Assembly (NCBI GenBank): GCA_027064085.1
Contig: JAMOQH010000153.1
Coordinates: forward strand, 1-31,555
Source: a bacterium
GTDB lineage: Bacteria > UBP6 > JAFGXH01
Length of the DNA stretch: 31,555 bases
Reading direction: 5' to 3'
The notes under the pieces were generated by a model that worked only from the letters and a program-made list of their open reading frames with translations, had not been told where the DNA came from and searched no databases. The translations under genes and the position numbers were made by a program. How positions within the stretch are numbered: the first letter of the stretch is position 1; each line of letters starts with the position of its first letter. Shown here piece by piece: positions 24,484 to 31,555 of the stretch.

Positions 24484-25374
24484 ATGAAAAAACTTACATT
24501 TCTATTTATTGCAGTTGTTGCAATGATCTTTTCAAGTGCATTTGCTCAAAATACTCAAGTTAAAGCGGGTAAAGCAATTGGAACCGGTAAAATGAAAGCA
24601 AGTGCTTCACTTGGTTTTAAAATGGTATCCCCTGAAGAAGGTGATAGCAAAATACTTATTGATGTTGCTCAATTAGGTGCTTATAGCTTTTTAAGCCCTC
24701 AAGCAGCTGGTTTACATTTTGGTTATGGAATTAACAATGAAATGCATGTAGCATTAAGTATGCCCCTTTATACAAGATTTTCTGTTGGTGACGATATGAG
24801 TGCAAGCAAAACATTTGGTTCTCCAAGATTAGGATTTGTATATGCTAAAAACATAGGTTCTATAGATATTACTGTTGCACCATATTTATCTTTACCTTTT
24901 ATGGAAATGACTAGTGTAACTGTAGGTGATAATAGCAACAGTGATGATGCAAACTTTAAGCAAGCTATTGCGTTTGGTTTAAACCTTGCAATTGACAGCC
25001 ATACTCCAGGAAAATTATTTTGGGGATTTTGGACTAATTTATACTATAGCCTAGAAAAAAAAGATGGTGATGTTGTAACTAGCCCTAAAGCATTATTACT
25101 TAATTTAACTGGCTTAGTTGGTTATAAGGTTGCTCCAGGAATGATGGTTAAGTTTCAATTGTATTATGATGTTCCAAATCTTCAAGCAAAAGGCGAGGAA
25201 GCACCGGGTTTCGGTGATGGCAATTTAAAAATGAAACTTGTTTATGGTATGAAACTTAATAAAACATCAGGGATTCATGCAGGAGCATTATTTGGAATGG
25301 GTATTTCAGACAAAAGCTCTTTAAATAAAAAAACTTTAATGGGATTAATTCTAGATTATTGGATTAAATTCTAG
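24484..25374 (+). CDS. Outer-membrane beta-barrel protein
   Basis: This 296-residue protein has a classic signal peptide with AxA cleavage (SSAFAQ, residue 21). The mature chain has alternating strands with Gly/aromatic turns and ends in WIKF, the aromatic C-terminus recognised by the BAM machinery. The pattern (LGAYSFLSPQAAGLHFGYGINNEMHVALSMPLY ... GSPRLGFVYAKN) is that of 10-12-stranded transporter-type barrels of unknown cargo. Its codon choice is richer in G/C than its neighbours (Gly, Ala, Ser), consistent with high expression. TAAGGAG precedes the start. The stop abuts that of the convergent hemerythrin-like gene with no spacer. Confidence 0.8.
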   Translation: MKKLTFLFIAVVAMIFSSAFAQNTQVKAGKAIGTGKMKASASLGFKMVSPEEGDSKILIDVAQLGAYSFLSPQAAGLHFGYGINNEMHVALSMPLYTRFSVGDDMSASKTFGSPRLGFVYAKNIGSIDITVAPYLSLPFMEMTSVTVGDNSNSDDANFKQAIAFGLNLAIDSHTPGKLFWGFWTNLYYSLEKKDGDVVTSPKALLLNLTGLVGYKVAPGMMVKFQLYYDVPNLQAKGEEAPGFGDGNLKMKLVYGMKLNKTSGIHAGALFGMGISDKSSLNKKTLMGLILDYWIKF

Positions 25375-26118
25375 TCAATTTAAAAGTGCAGGAAACAGCA
25401 CACTCTCTTCCTGTTTGATTCTATCAGTTAAAATTCTGATAATATCTTTAGTTTCATCATAAAAAGTATCCTTGTTTTCTGTTGTAGTATCAACTGATTG
25501 CCATTTTCTATAATAATCTATAACCAAACTGTTGATTAAATCCATACTTGTTAAATATATATTAGTTAATGTTTTTAACTTTGTATTATTTTTAAAATCA
25601 TTATACAAAAAATCATTTTCACGCTTTAAATGAAGTCCTAACAATTTCATAAAATGTTCAAGTAAAATATCCACATTATAACAATCACAAGTTTCATTTG
25701 ATAAAGCATTGCTTAAAGAATTCATAACTTTTTTAAGTTCTTTATGTTCTTTTATTGATTCGTCTATTTGTTTTTTAATAATTTCAAGTTTTTTATCAGT
25801 TTGCCCTGAATTTAACAATACACCTGAAAATCCTTCTTCAAAAGAATAAACAGTTTCATCATTTATTATTGCCGTATCCATATAAACATCATATTGATGT
25901 ATAGCAAGTTCTTCATAAGTAAAAAATTTACCATTTAAATCATCTTTTAATTCTCCAACTAGCTTTTCTTTAAATTTTACAGCAGGAGTTAATTGATAAG
26001 TTAGACCATTTTGTAATTTTAACTTCAAGTTTTTATCTAAATTTCCTTTTTTACTTCTTTCTAAATTTTCAAGAAGGTCATTTTTTATAAAAATCTTACT
26101 TCTGTCCTTATTGGCCAT
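25375..26118 (-). CDS. Hemerythrin-like (HHE) domain protein, degenerate metal site
   Basis: This 247-residue cytoplasmic protein is all-helical in its C-terminal half (about 110-247) with the spacing of a hemerythrin-like four-helix bundle: His125 in KEHKEL, His163 and Glu167 in GLHLKREND, and EE-xx-LFP (237-243). The His expected before that last motif is Arg233 (DRIKQEE), so a full di-iron site is doubtful. The N-terminal 105 residues form a separate, unassigned domain. The start has a GGGGG ribosome site. It is transcribed toward the barrel gene from a good promoter of its own and could sense oxygen, NO or iron if the site is functional. Confidence 0.65.
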   Translation of the reverse strand: MANKDRSKIFIKNDLLENLERSKKGNLDKNLKLKLQNGLTYQLTPAVKFKEKLVGELKDDLNGKFFTYEELAIHQYDVYMDTAIINDETVYSFEEGFSGVLLNSGQTDKKLEIIKKQIDESIKEHKELKKVMNSLSNALSNETCDCYNVDILLEHFMKLLGLHLKRENDFLYNDFKNNTKLKTLTNIYLTSMDLINSLVIDYYRKWQSVDTTTENKDTFYDETKDIIRILTDRIKQEESVLFPALLN

Positions 26119-26144
26119 ATTAACCCCCGCTAAGCTATTCTAGT

Positions 26145-26173
26145 ATTATAAAATATCTAGTGTAATAAATCAA
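26145..26173 (-). promoter_or_regulatory. Promoter of the hemerythrin-like gene
   Basis: On the minus strand TTGATT (26173-26168), 17 nt, then a perfect TATAAT (26150-26145), 27 nt before the ATG. Confidence 0.65.
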
Positions 26174-26245
26174 TTTAATTTATGATATTCTATACTTATA
26201 ATATAACCTAATATCTATAGCAATCATAAATATTGATTGTAACAC

Positions 26246-27664
26246 CTACTGCTTTAAAGATAAAACAATTTGTAATAACTGATCTGTTGTTTTAATAATT
26301 TTGGAATTTGCTTCAAAAGAACGCTGAAATTCAATTACTTTTATCATTTCTTCATCAATACTAACACCACTAATTGATTCTCTAAAGTTATTTAATTGTT
26401 CCTCTTTAGATGTTTCTACCTCAATATAACTACTATTTTCTTTTTTATCATTTCCAATTTGGTAAACTAAGCCTCTAAAATATTGATTAAATGTTTGACT
26501 ATTTCCATTCATAGTTAAAGAATTTTGTAAATTTATTAAATTTAAAGCCGTTTCATTATTACCTTGTACTACATTACCATTTATATCTAATTGAGAAGAA
26601 GTAGCAATTCCGTCTGGATTATCTAAAACAGCAATTGATAAATCAATATCTCTTGCAGCAAAAGCAGGAGAAACTAAAGTTGCAAAAAAATTATTTCCTG
26701 TTGTTGAATTTAAATCATAACCTGTTTGATGTATAGTATTTACCTGATTTGTAAACTCAAATGCAAGTTGATTTAGATCCGTTTTGTATCCTTCTAAAGT
26801 AGTATCTCTGACATAAATAAGGCCTCCTAATTCCCCACTATCAATAATATTTGTTATATCCGTTTCTTGACCATTTGGCCTGATATGATGAATTTCCATT
26901 AACCCATTTGTTGAGATATGGCCTTTTAAAGTATTAAAATCACTTCCTGTTACTAAAGGAATACCATTGCTTGTTAAAATATTTGTATATCCCTTTTCAT
27001 CAGTAAAGACATTCACTCCAATTAATTCTGAAATTCTTTTAACAGAAGCATCTAATTGGTCTCGCATGTCATTAGCATTTGAAGGCAATGATTCACTACC
27101 ATGAATCTTTTTATTTAAGGTAGCAATATTTTCTGTTAATTGGTTTATTTCGTCAACTTTTCCTTTTATGTCAATATTTAGACCTTTTTGCAAGTCAAAA
27201 ATATGGTTATAATCTTTATGAAACATTGTTGTAAGTTGCTCTGATTTTTCTAAAACATCCATTCTTAATGTTGTATCAGAAGGATTATTTGATAGCTCTC
27301 TCCATGAATTAAAAAATTTATCCATAGATTTTGATATAGAATTTCCATTATTTTCATTAAAATACATTTCTATATCTCTTAACACTGATGATTGAGAAGA
27401 AAATTCCCCTAAGATTGATTTTTGACTCACAATTTGCCTTTCCAATAAAGGGTCTAAGGCTCTTGTTACAGATTCTAACTCTATACCTTGACCTAGTTGT
27501 CCATTTCTGATTATTTCGGGTCTATTTGTTTTAAAAGAATTTCTTTGACGAGTATATTTATCATTATTAGCATTTGAAATATTATGTCCAGCAGTGTGAA
27601 TTCCTGTTTGAGAAGCAAATAATCCACTCCTTCCAATTCCAAGTATATCAATTAATCTAGGCAT
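26246..27664 (-). CDS. flgK: Flagellar hook-associated protein 1 FlgK
   Basis: FlgK is the first hook-filament junction protein. This copy has 472 residues from the ATG at 27664, placed after GGAGG; an ORF start 18 bp upstream adds residues from the leader. The N-terminal flagellar rod/hook motif is clear (GRSGLFASQTGIHTAGHNISNANNDKYTRQR, about residues 9-40), as is the C-terminal counterpart (EEMIKVIEFQRSFEANSKIIKTTDQLL). It is somewhat shorter than the E. coli protein (547), through a reduced middle domain. The usual partner flgL is not downstream; a hemerythrin-like gene follows instead. It is divergent from the TPR-flgB-flgC operon. Confidence 0.95.
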   Translation of the reverse strand: MPRLIDILGIGRSGLFASQTGIHTAGHNISNANNDKYTRQRNSFKTNRPEIIRNGQLGQGIELESVTRALDPLLERQIVSQKSILGEFSSQSSVLRDIEMYFNENNGNSISKSMDKFFNSWRELSNNPSDTTLRMDVLEKSEQLTTMFHKDYNHIFDLQKGLNIDIKGKVDEINQLTENIATLNKKIHGSESLPSNANDMRDQLDASVKRISELIGVNVFTDEKGYTNILTSNGIPLVTGSDFNTLKGHISTNGLMEIHHIRPNGQETDITNIIDSGELGGLIYVRDTTLEGYKTDLNQLAFEFTNQVNTIHQTGYDLNSTTGNNFFATLVSPAFAARDIDLSIAVLDNPDGIATSSQLDINGNVVQGNNETALNLINLQNSLTMNGNSQTFNQYFRGLVYQIGNDKKENSSYIEVETSKEEQLNNFRESISGVSIDEEMIKVIEFQRSFEANSKIIKTTDQLLQIVLSLKQ

Positions 27665-27764
27665 GATTCCTCCATTTAACATACTCTTGTTACTACAATA
27701 TTATTTCCATAAACTAAAACTTAAATAAGGAAAAAAAAATGCTATATAATTGGGAGGAGGTTTT

Positions 27765-30233
27765 ATGAAAACACTTATTTTTATTATATTTTTATTTCAA
27801 TTAACAATAACAGCAAAAAAACTTGATATTGAACTATTTGGGAATATGACTAAAATTAAAGTAGCAATTAATAATGATACTCGCATAAAAGTAAAAGAGA
27901 ATTACTTTAAAAGATATATTGACTTAGAAGTAAAAAATCCCCCTAAAAAATTTAAATCAGAAATACTAGCATATAATGATAACATTATAGATGACATTAA
28001 AGTATTAAAGGAAACTAAAAAATTACTATTATTTAGAATTTTTATATCAAAAATCAACTTTTTTTATGATTATAAAATAGAAAATAATTATTTTTCAATG
28101 CCTATTGGTTTAGGATTAAAAATAGTTCCATTAAAAACAAATCATAATTTAATATTTGTTCCATATTTTTTTAATATAGTATTGCCAGAACAAGAAGTTG
28201 AAAATCTTTCATTAGGACAAATATATTCTATAAATAAAGTTGCCAAAAAATATAATCAAATTATAGCTCTTTATAGTGAAAACAAGTATAAAAAGGCTAA
28301 AAAGCTTCTTAATTCTTTTATGAAAACTAATATTGATAGAAGTTCATTGACTCTTTTAAAATACTTAGATGCAGAATTAGATTTTAGATTAAAAAAAGAA
28401 AATATTAAAAATTGTACTGAATCAATTATAAAATTTAAAAAATTAATAAAAGAAAACCCAAGCAATTCTTATAACGACAGAGCTGTTGTATTTATGTACT
28501 TATGCTCAAAAGAAAATGATGCATTAAGTGATAGTAAAGAAATGATTAAAAAGATTATTAATGAATACACTGATTCTCCATATTATTATAGATTTCTATA
28601 TGAAGATGCATTAAACGATTTTAGTAATGGTAAATATAAAAATTTTAAGTATAAATTAAGAACAATTATTAAAAGAAGTCCAAATAATGAGCTAAAGATT
28701 TATACACTTTATAAATTATATGGTTTTTATTTAAAAGAACACAATATTGCAGAAGCTTATGAATTAGTAAAAGAGCATTCAACGGAATATTCAAAATACA
28801 CATCTTATCCTATTAGTCCCTATTATCTAATTGCTTATGGTGATAGTTTATTTTTTGAAAGAAATTTCGCTAAAGCGAGAAAAATATATGAAAATGTTAT
28901 TAAATTAACTCCAAATATTTCTCTTGTAAAATATGCAAAAGTTAGAATTTCAGATACTTATTTGTATCAATATAATTATGATAAAGTAGAAAAATATTTT
29001 AAAAATAATGAAAAGTTTTTTCATGGTGAAGATATTGGAAGCCAATTGGCACAAATAAGAATAGATGAGTATGAAGGAAATTTTTATGATGATGATAAAT
29101 TAACTCAGAAATTTAATATTATGCAACAGTATTTAACTGATTCTACATTAAGAGAAGAACTAATTTTTAGAGAAGCTCAGATTTATTTTTACAAAGAAGA
29201 TTATTTAGTTGCATATTTAAAAATAAAGAAATTATTAAGTGATTATCCCAAAACAACATTAATGATAACTGCTAAAGAAATGATAGATAGAATAATATAT
29301 GCAGTTTATTATACAGAATATAAATCAAAAAAATACACGAATATTTATCAAATTTATAGTGATGATTCTGAAATAATAAAGTTACATCAAGAATATTATA
29401 GTTTGACATACATTATAATCAACAGTCTTAATGAATTAGAACAATACAAAAAATTAACACAATTAATAAACTATATATTAACTAAAAAACTACCCTTTGT
29501 GTACGAAGAATACTTTTTATATAAATTAGCTTATGCATATTTAAATGAAAAAAAATTCTATAAAGCAATACATGTTTTAAATTATATAAAAATGAAGGAT
29601 AAACGCTTTAAGTTTAATTATAGAAATTTTAGATTTTTAGGAGATTACTATTGGGCAAAAAATAAGTATAAAAATGCCATTAGAAATTATAATAAAGCAT
29701 TGAAAAAACAAGAATTAGATAAAAAAGAAAAATTTAGAATAAATAATAAAATCGCAAATTTCTTTTTTAAAAAACGAGCATATAGTCCTGCTTTAAAATA
29801 CTATATTAAAGCTCAAGAAATTAAAGAAAATCAGGAAATACTGCTTAAAACAGGTGAAATTTACTATTACATGGAAGAATATGATAAATCTATTATAATT
29901 TTAAACAAATTCTTAGCTAAATATCCTAAAACTGAGGAAAAATCTCATATCATTTATAAAATAGGTCTATCTTGGATAAGAAATGGATATTATGATAAAG
30001 GAATATTTATTTTAGAAAATTATATTAGTAAATATAACAAAAGGAGAAAAAAGATAAAAGAAAAGAAAAAAAATAACAATGCTATCTCAAGTAAGGATAA
30101 AGTGGTGACTAATACCACAAAAACTAATGATGATTTTTGGATAACTCAAATAAAAAATGTAATAAAACACGAAAAATATAAGCATAACTTAAAAAAACTA
30201 AAAGAAATAAAAATTAATAGGAGTGGCTTATGA
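27765..30233 (+). CDS. Large exported TPR protein in the flgBC operon
   Basis: This protein has 822 residues from the ATG at 27765, which follows GGGAGGAGG; the TTG at 27750 is in the leader. A signal peptide covers residues 1-18. Residues about 20-125 form a beta-rich domain of AMIN-like appearance (TKIKVAINNDTRIKVKENYFKRYIDLEV). From about residue 160 to 790 there are many TPR-type helical pairs (for example YSPALKYYIKAQEI, YDKSIIILNKFLAKYP, YDKGIFILENYISKYN). A Lys-rich tail ends the protein. It overlaps flgB by ATGA and is thus translationally coupled to rod genes, suggesting a periplasmic accessory of the flagellar motor or rod. No characterised flagellar protein is matched with confidence. 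Confidence 0.8.
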   Translation: MKTLIFIIFLFQLTITAKKLDIELFGNMTKIKVAINNDTRIKVKENYFKRYIDLEVKNPPKKFKSEILAYNDNIIDDIKVLKETKKLLLFRIFISKINFFYDYKIENNYFSMPIGLGLKIVPLKTNHNLIFVPYFFNIVLPEQEVENLSLGQIYSINKVAKKYNQIIALYSENKYKKAKKLLNSFMKTNIDRSSLTLLKYLDAELDFRLKKENIKNCTESIIKFKKLIKENPSNSYNDRAVVFMYLCSKENDALSDSKEMIKKIINEYTDSPYYYRFLYEDALNDFSNGKYKNFKYKLRTIIKRSPNNELKIYTLYKLYGFYLKEHNIAEAYELVKEHSTEYSKYTSYPISPYYLIAYGDSLFFERNFAKARKIYENVIKLTPNISLVKYAKVRISDTYLYQYNYDKVEKYFKNNEKFFHGEDIGSQLAQIRIDEYEGNFYDDDKLTQKFNIMQQYLTDSTLREELIFREAQIYFYKEDYLVAYLKIKKLLSDYPKTTLMITAKEMIDRIIYAVYYTEYKSKKYTNIYQIYSDDSEIIKLHQEYYSLTYIIINSLNELEQYKKLTQLINYILTKKLPFVYEEYFLYKLAYAYLNEKKFYKAIHVLNYIKMKDKRFKFNYRNFRFLGDYYWAKNKYKNAIRNYNKALKKQELDKKEKFRINNKIANFFFKKRAYSPALKYYIKAQEIKENQEILLKTGEIYYYMEEYDKSIIILNKFLAKYPKTEEKSHIIYKIGLSWIRNGYYDKGIFILENYISKYNKRRKKIKEKKKNNNAISSKDKVVTNTTKTNDDFWITQIKNVIKHEKYKHNLKKLKEIKINRSGL

Positions 30234-30655
30234 GTTTAAACAATAAACTATTTGATAATTTAATCAATACTGTTGGAAAATCTCTTGATTTAAGAGTAAA
30301 AAGGGAAAATATCATATCTTCTAATATCTCTAATATTGATACTCCAGGCTATACTCCTATGGATATTTCATTTGATAAACAACTCAAAGAATTATTAGAT
30401 AAAAATAAAGATAATGAAGTTAATATTAATTCAACAGATCAAATGCATATTACAGATGAATTAAATATTGATGAAGTTGAAGGTGAATTATTCTTTGACC
30501 CTCATGCAAGCCCAAATAACGATAAAAATACTGTTGACCTAGACCAAGAAATGTCAAAACTATCAATAAATTCGGTTTTATATAATGCACAAGTAACTGT
30601 TTTAAATAAAAAACTTGCCTTGCTAAAATATGCAGCTACTGACGGTGGCAAATAG
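30230..30655 (+). CDS. flgB: Flagellar basal-body rod protein FlgB
   Basis: This 141-residue proximal rod subunit has the family N-terminus (KRENIISSNISNIDTPGYTPMDISFDKQLKELL, about 23-55), the VDLDQEMSKLSINSVLYNAQVTVLNKKLALLKYA C-terminal block and the usual length. It starts by ATGA overlap with the TPR gene and lies 8 bp before flgC. Confidence 0.96.
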   Translation: MSLNNKLFDNLINTVGKSLDLRVKRENIISSNISNIDTPGYTPMDISFDKQLKELLDKNKDNEVNINSTDQMHITDELNIDEVEGELFFDPHASPNNDKNTVDLDQEMSKLSINSVLYNAQVTVLNKKLALLKYAATDGGK

Positions 30656-30663
30656 GAGGAAAT

Positions 30664-31152
30664 ATGAATCTTTTTACAGCATTCAGAATATCACATGACG
30701 GTTTGAGCTCTCAAAGAACTAGGCTTAATACTGTGGCGAGTAATTTAGCTAATATTAATACTACAAGAACCAAAGAAGGAGGCCCTTATAAAAAGAAAAT
30801 GCCTGTTTTTGAAGCTAATAAACTAGAAGAAATTTTTCCTGAAGGAGAAGATGCAAATATGGGATTTAATGAATCTATGTTTGATACAGATTTAAACGAT
30901 GTAGATGAAGAAAATTCTATTTCTTCGGTAAAAGTTAACTCTATAGAAGAAGATAAAAGACCTCCTAGAATGGTATATGAACCAGATCACCCTGATGCTA
31001 ATGCAGATGGTTATGTAGCTTACCCAAATATTGACCCTGTAATGGAAATGGTAGATTTAATTTCAACAACAAGGTCTTATGAGGCTAATGTATCAGTTGT
31101 TGATTCTATTAAAAAGATGGCAACACAAGCAATTTCAATTGCAAGGTCTTAA
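30664..31152 (+). CDS. flgC: Flagellar basal-body rod protein FlgC
   Basis: This 162-residue proximal rod subunit shows the motif SSQRTRLNTVASNLANINTTRT (about 14-35), the GPYKKKMPVFE block and the C-terminal GYVAYPNIDPVMEMVDLISTTRSYEANVSVVDSIKKMA. An acidic insert (DANMGFN ... VDEENS, about 60-85) replaces the usual short linker. AGGAGG precedes the start. FliE, normally next, is absent; a convergent oxidoreductase gene overlaps the stop by 4 bp, so the flagellar unit ends here. Confidence 0.96.
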   Translation: MNLFTAFRISHDGLSSQRTRLNTVASNLANINTTRTKEGGPYKKKMPVFEANKLEEIFPEGEDANMGFNESMFDTDLNDVDEENSISSVKVNSIEEDKRPPRMVYEPDHPDANADGYVAYPNIDPVMEMVDLISTTRSYEANVSVVDSIKKMATQAISIARS

Positions 31153-31555
31153 ATTTCAAGCCCAAGTTCCGTTCCTTCTTTAATTGCTCTTTTAGCATCA
31201 AGTTTTGCTGATTTCTTAGCTCCTCCTATTGAGTAAGTGGCAATATCTTCCATATTTTCTAATTCTTCAAGATATGGATTATAACTCTCCTGACCAGAAC
31301 AAATCAAAAGAGTATCTATTTCTAGTTCTCGCTTTTCATCGTTTACTGTTATATAAAATTTATTGTTTTCTATTTTATCGTATGAAACTCCAGCAATCAT
31401 TTCTACACCTTTTTTTTGTAAAAATGCTCTATCTATCCAACCTGTTGTTTTTCCTAAATCAGAACCTACTTTTCCCTTTCGTCTTCTCATTAGATACAGT
31501 TTTTTATCTGATATTTTAAACTCAGCTTTTGTTAAAGAACCTCTATTTTTATATT
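31149..31555 (-). CDS. fadH: 2,4-dienoyl-CoA reductase FadH-like, C-terminal part (5' partial)
   Basis: The minus-strand frame is open to the window edge, so the gene continues beyond it; 134 residues are visible. They match the end of NADPH-dependent 2,4-dienoyl-CoA reductase (old yellow enzyme family with an FAD/NADPH module): LYLMRRRKGKVGSDLGKTTGWI, GVEMIAGVSYDKI, LLICSGQESYNPY and YSIGGAKKSAKLDAKRAIKEGTELGLEI. In FadH this region belongs to the pyridine-nucleotide-binding domain, and the enzyme works in beta-oxidation of unsaturated fatty acids. The internal ATG at 31490 is not the start. The stop overlaps that of flgC. Confidence 0.9.
   Translation of the reverse strand, partial: YKNRGSLTKAEFKISDKKLYLMRRRKGKVGSDLGKTTGWIDRAFLQKKGVEMIAGVSYDKIENNKFYITVNDEKRELEIDTLLICSGQESYNPYLEELENMEDIATYSIGGAKKSAKLDAKRAIKEGTELGLEI

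Noticed and set aside
26221-26239. Hairpin CAATCA / TGATTG after flgK as a terminator
   Set aside because: Only 6 bp with a 7-nt loop and no T run on the minus strand.
27745-27750. Perfect TATAAT just upstream of the exported TPR gene
   Set aside because: Transcription from it would begin near 27757, inside the GGGAGGAGG ribosome site, and there is no fitting -35, so it is probably chance in AT-rich DNA.

Overview
The window comes from a very AT-rich (by eye about 25-30% G+C), flagellated, Gram-negative bacterium that uses TGA as a stop (standard code). Several traits point toward the old deltaproteobacterial groups (Myxococcota/Bdellovibrionota-like) or a related candidate lineage: a MYXO-CTERM-like sorting tail, Cys-rich surface lipoproteins, a Hanks-type kinase homologue, GAF and cyclic-nucleotide-binding regulators, and many TPR proteins. 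I cannot name a species. I see no phage, transposon, CRISPR array or rRNA; the content looks like ordinary chromosome with lineage-specific envelope genes.

Layout. 1-1900: the end of a Cys-rich secreted protein, convergent with a PlsC-type acyltransferase, then a tRNA-Lys/tRNA-Glu operon with a clear promoter and terminator. 1900-4270: an alpha/beta hydrolase and a polytopic membrane protein, ending in a terminator. 4273-9755 (minus): a tight five-gene operon in transcription order pseudokinase, membrane protein, birA, recN, unknown exported protein. 9863-17613 (plus): an LRR-plus-papain-like peptidase lipoprotein, a PAP2 phosphatase, a MoxR ATPase overlapping a Cys-rich lipoprotein, an exported ankyrin protein, an outer-membrane barrel and an MscS channel. 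17666-20957 (minus): a periplasmic protein with pilus/secretin N-type domains, a lipoprotein, and a TPR plus cNMP-binding-fold protein. 21104-22820 (plus): a GAF-domain protein with an 84-nt tandem repeat, and a DTW-family tRNA-modifying enzyme. 22960-25374 (plus): two outer-membrane beta-barrels, the first alginate-export-like. 25375-26118 (minus): a degenerate hemerythrin-like protein. 26246-31152: flagellar genes, with flgK (minus) divergent from a large periplasmic TPR protein that is translationally coupled to flgB and flgC. 31149-end (minus): the C-terminal part of a 2,4-dienoyl-CoA reductase.

Most of the content is cell envelope: secreted Cys-rich proteins, lipoproteins, beta-barrels, a mechanosensitive channel and lipid enzymes. 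With it come intracellular regulators whose catalytic or ligand residues look altered (pseudokinase, CNB domain without its Arg, hemerythrin without one His).

The most unusual DNA-level signal is a 23-nt, near-perfect, GC-rich palindrome that occurs three times at exact 84-nt spacing inside the GAF-protein gene, always in the same reading frame. Second are the pseudokinase with three repeated acidic Thr-x-x-Leu motifs at the head of the recN operon, and the signal-peptide TPR protein fused by ATGA coupling to flgBC.
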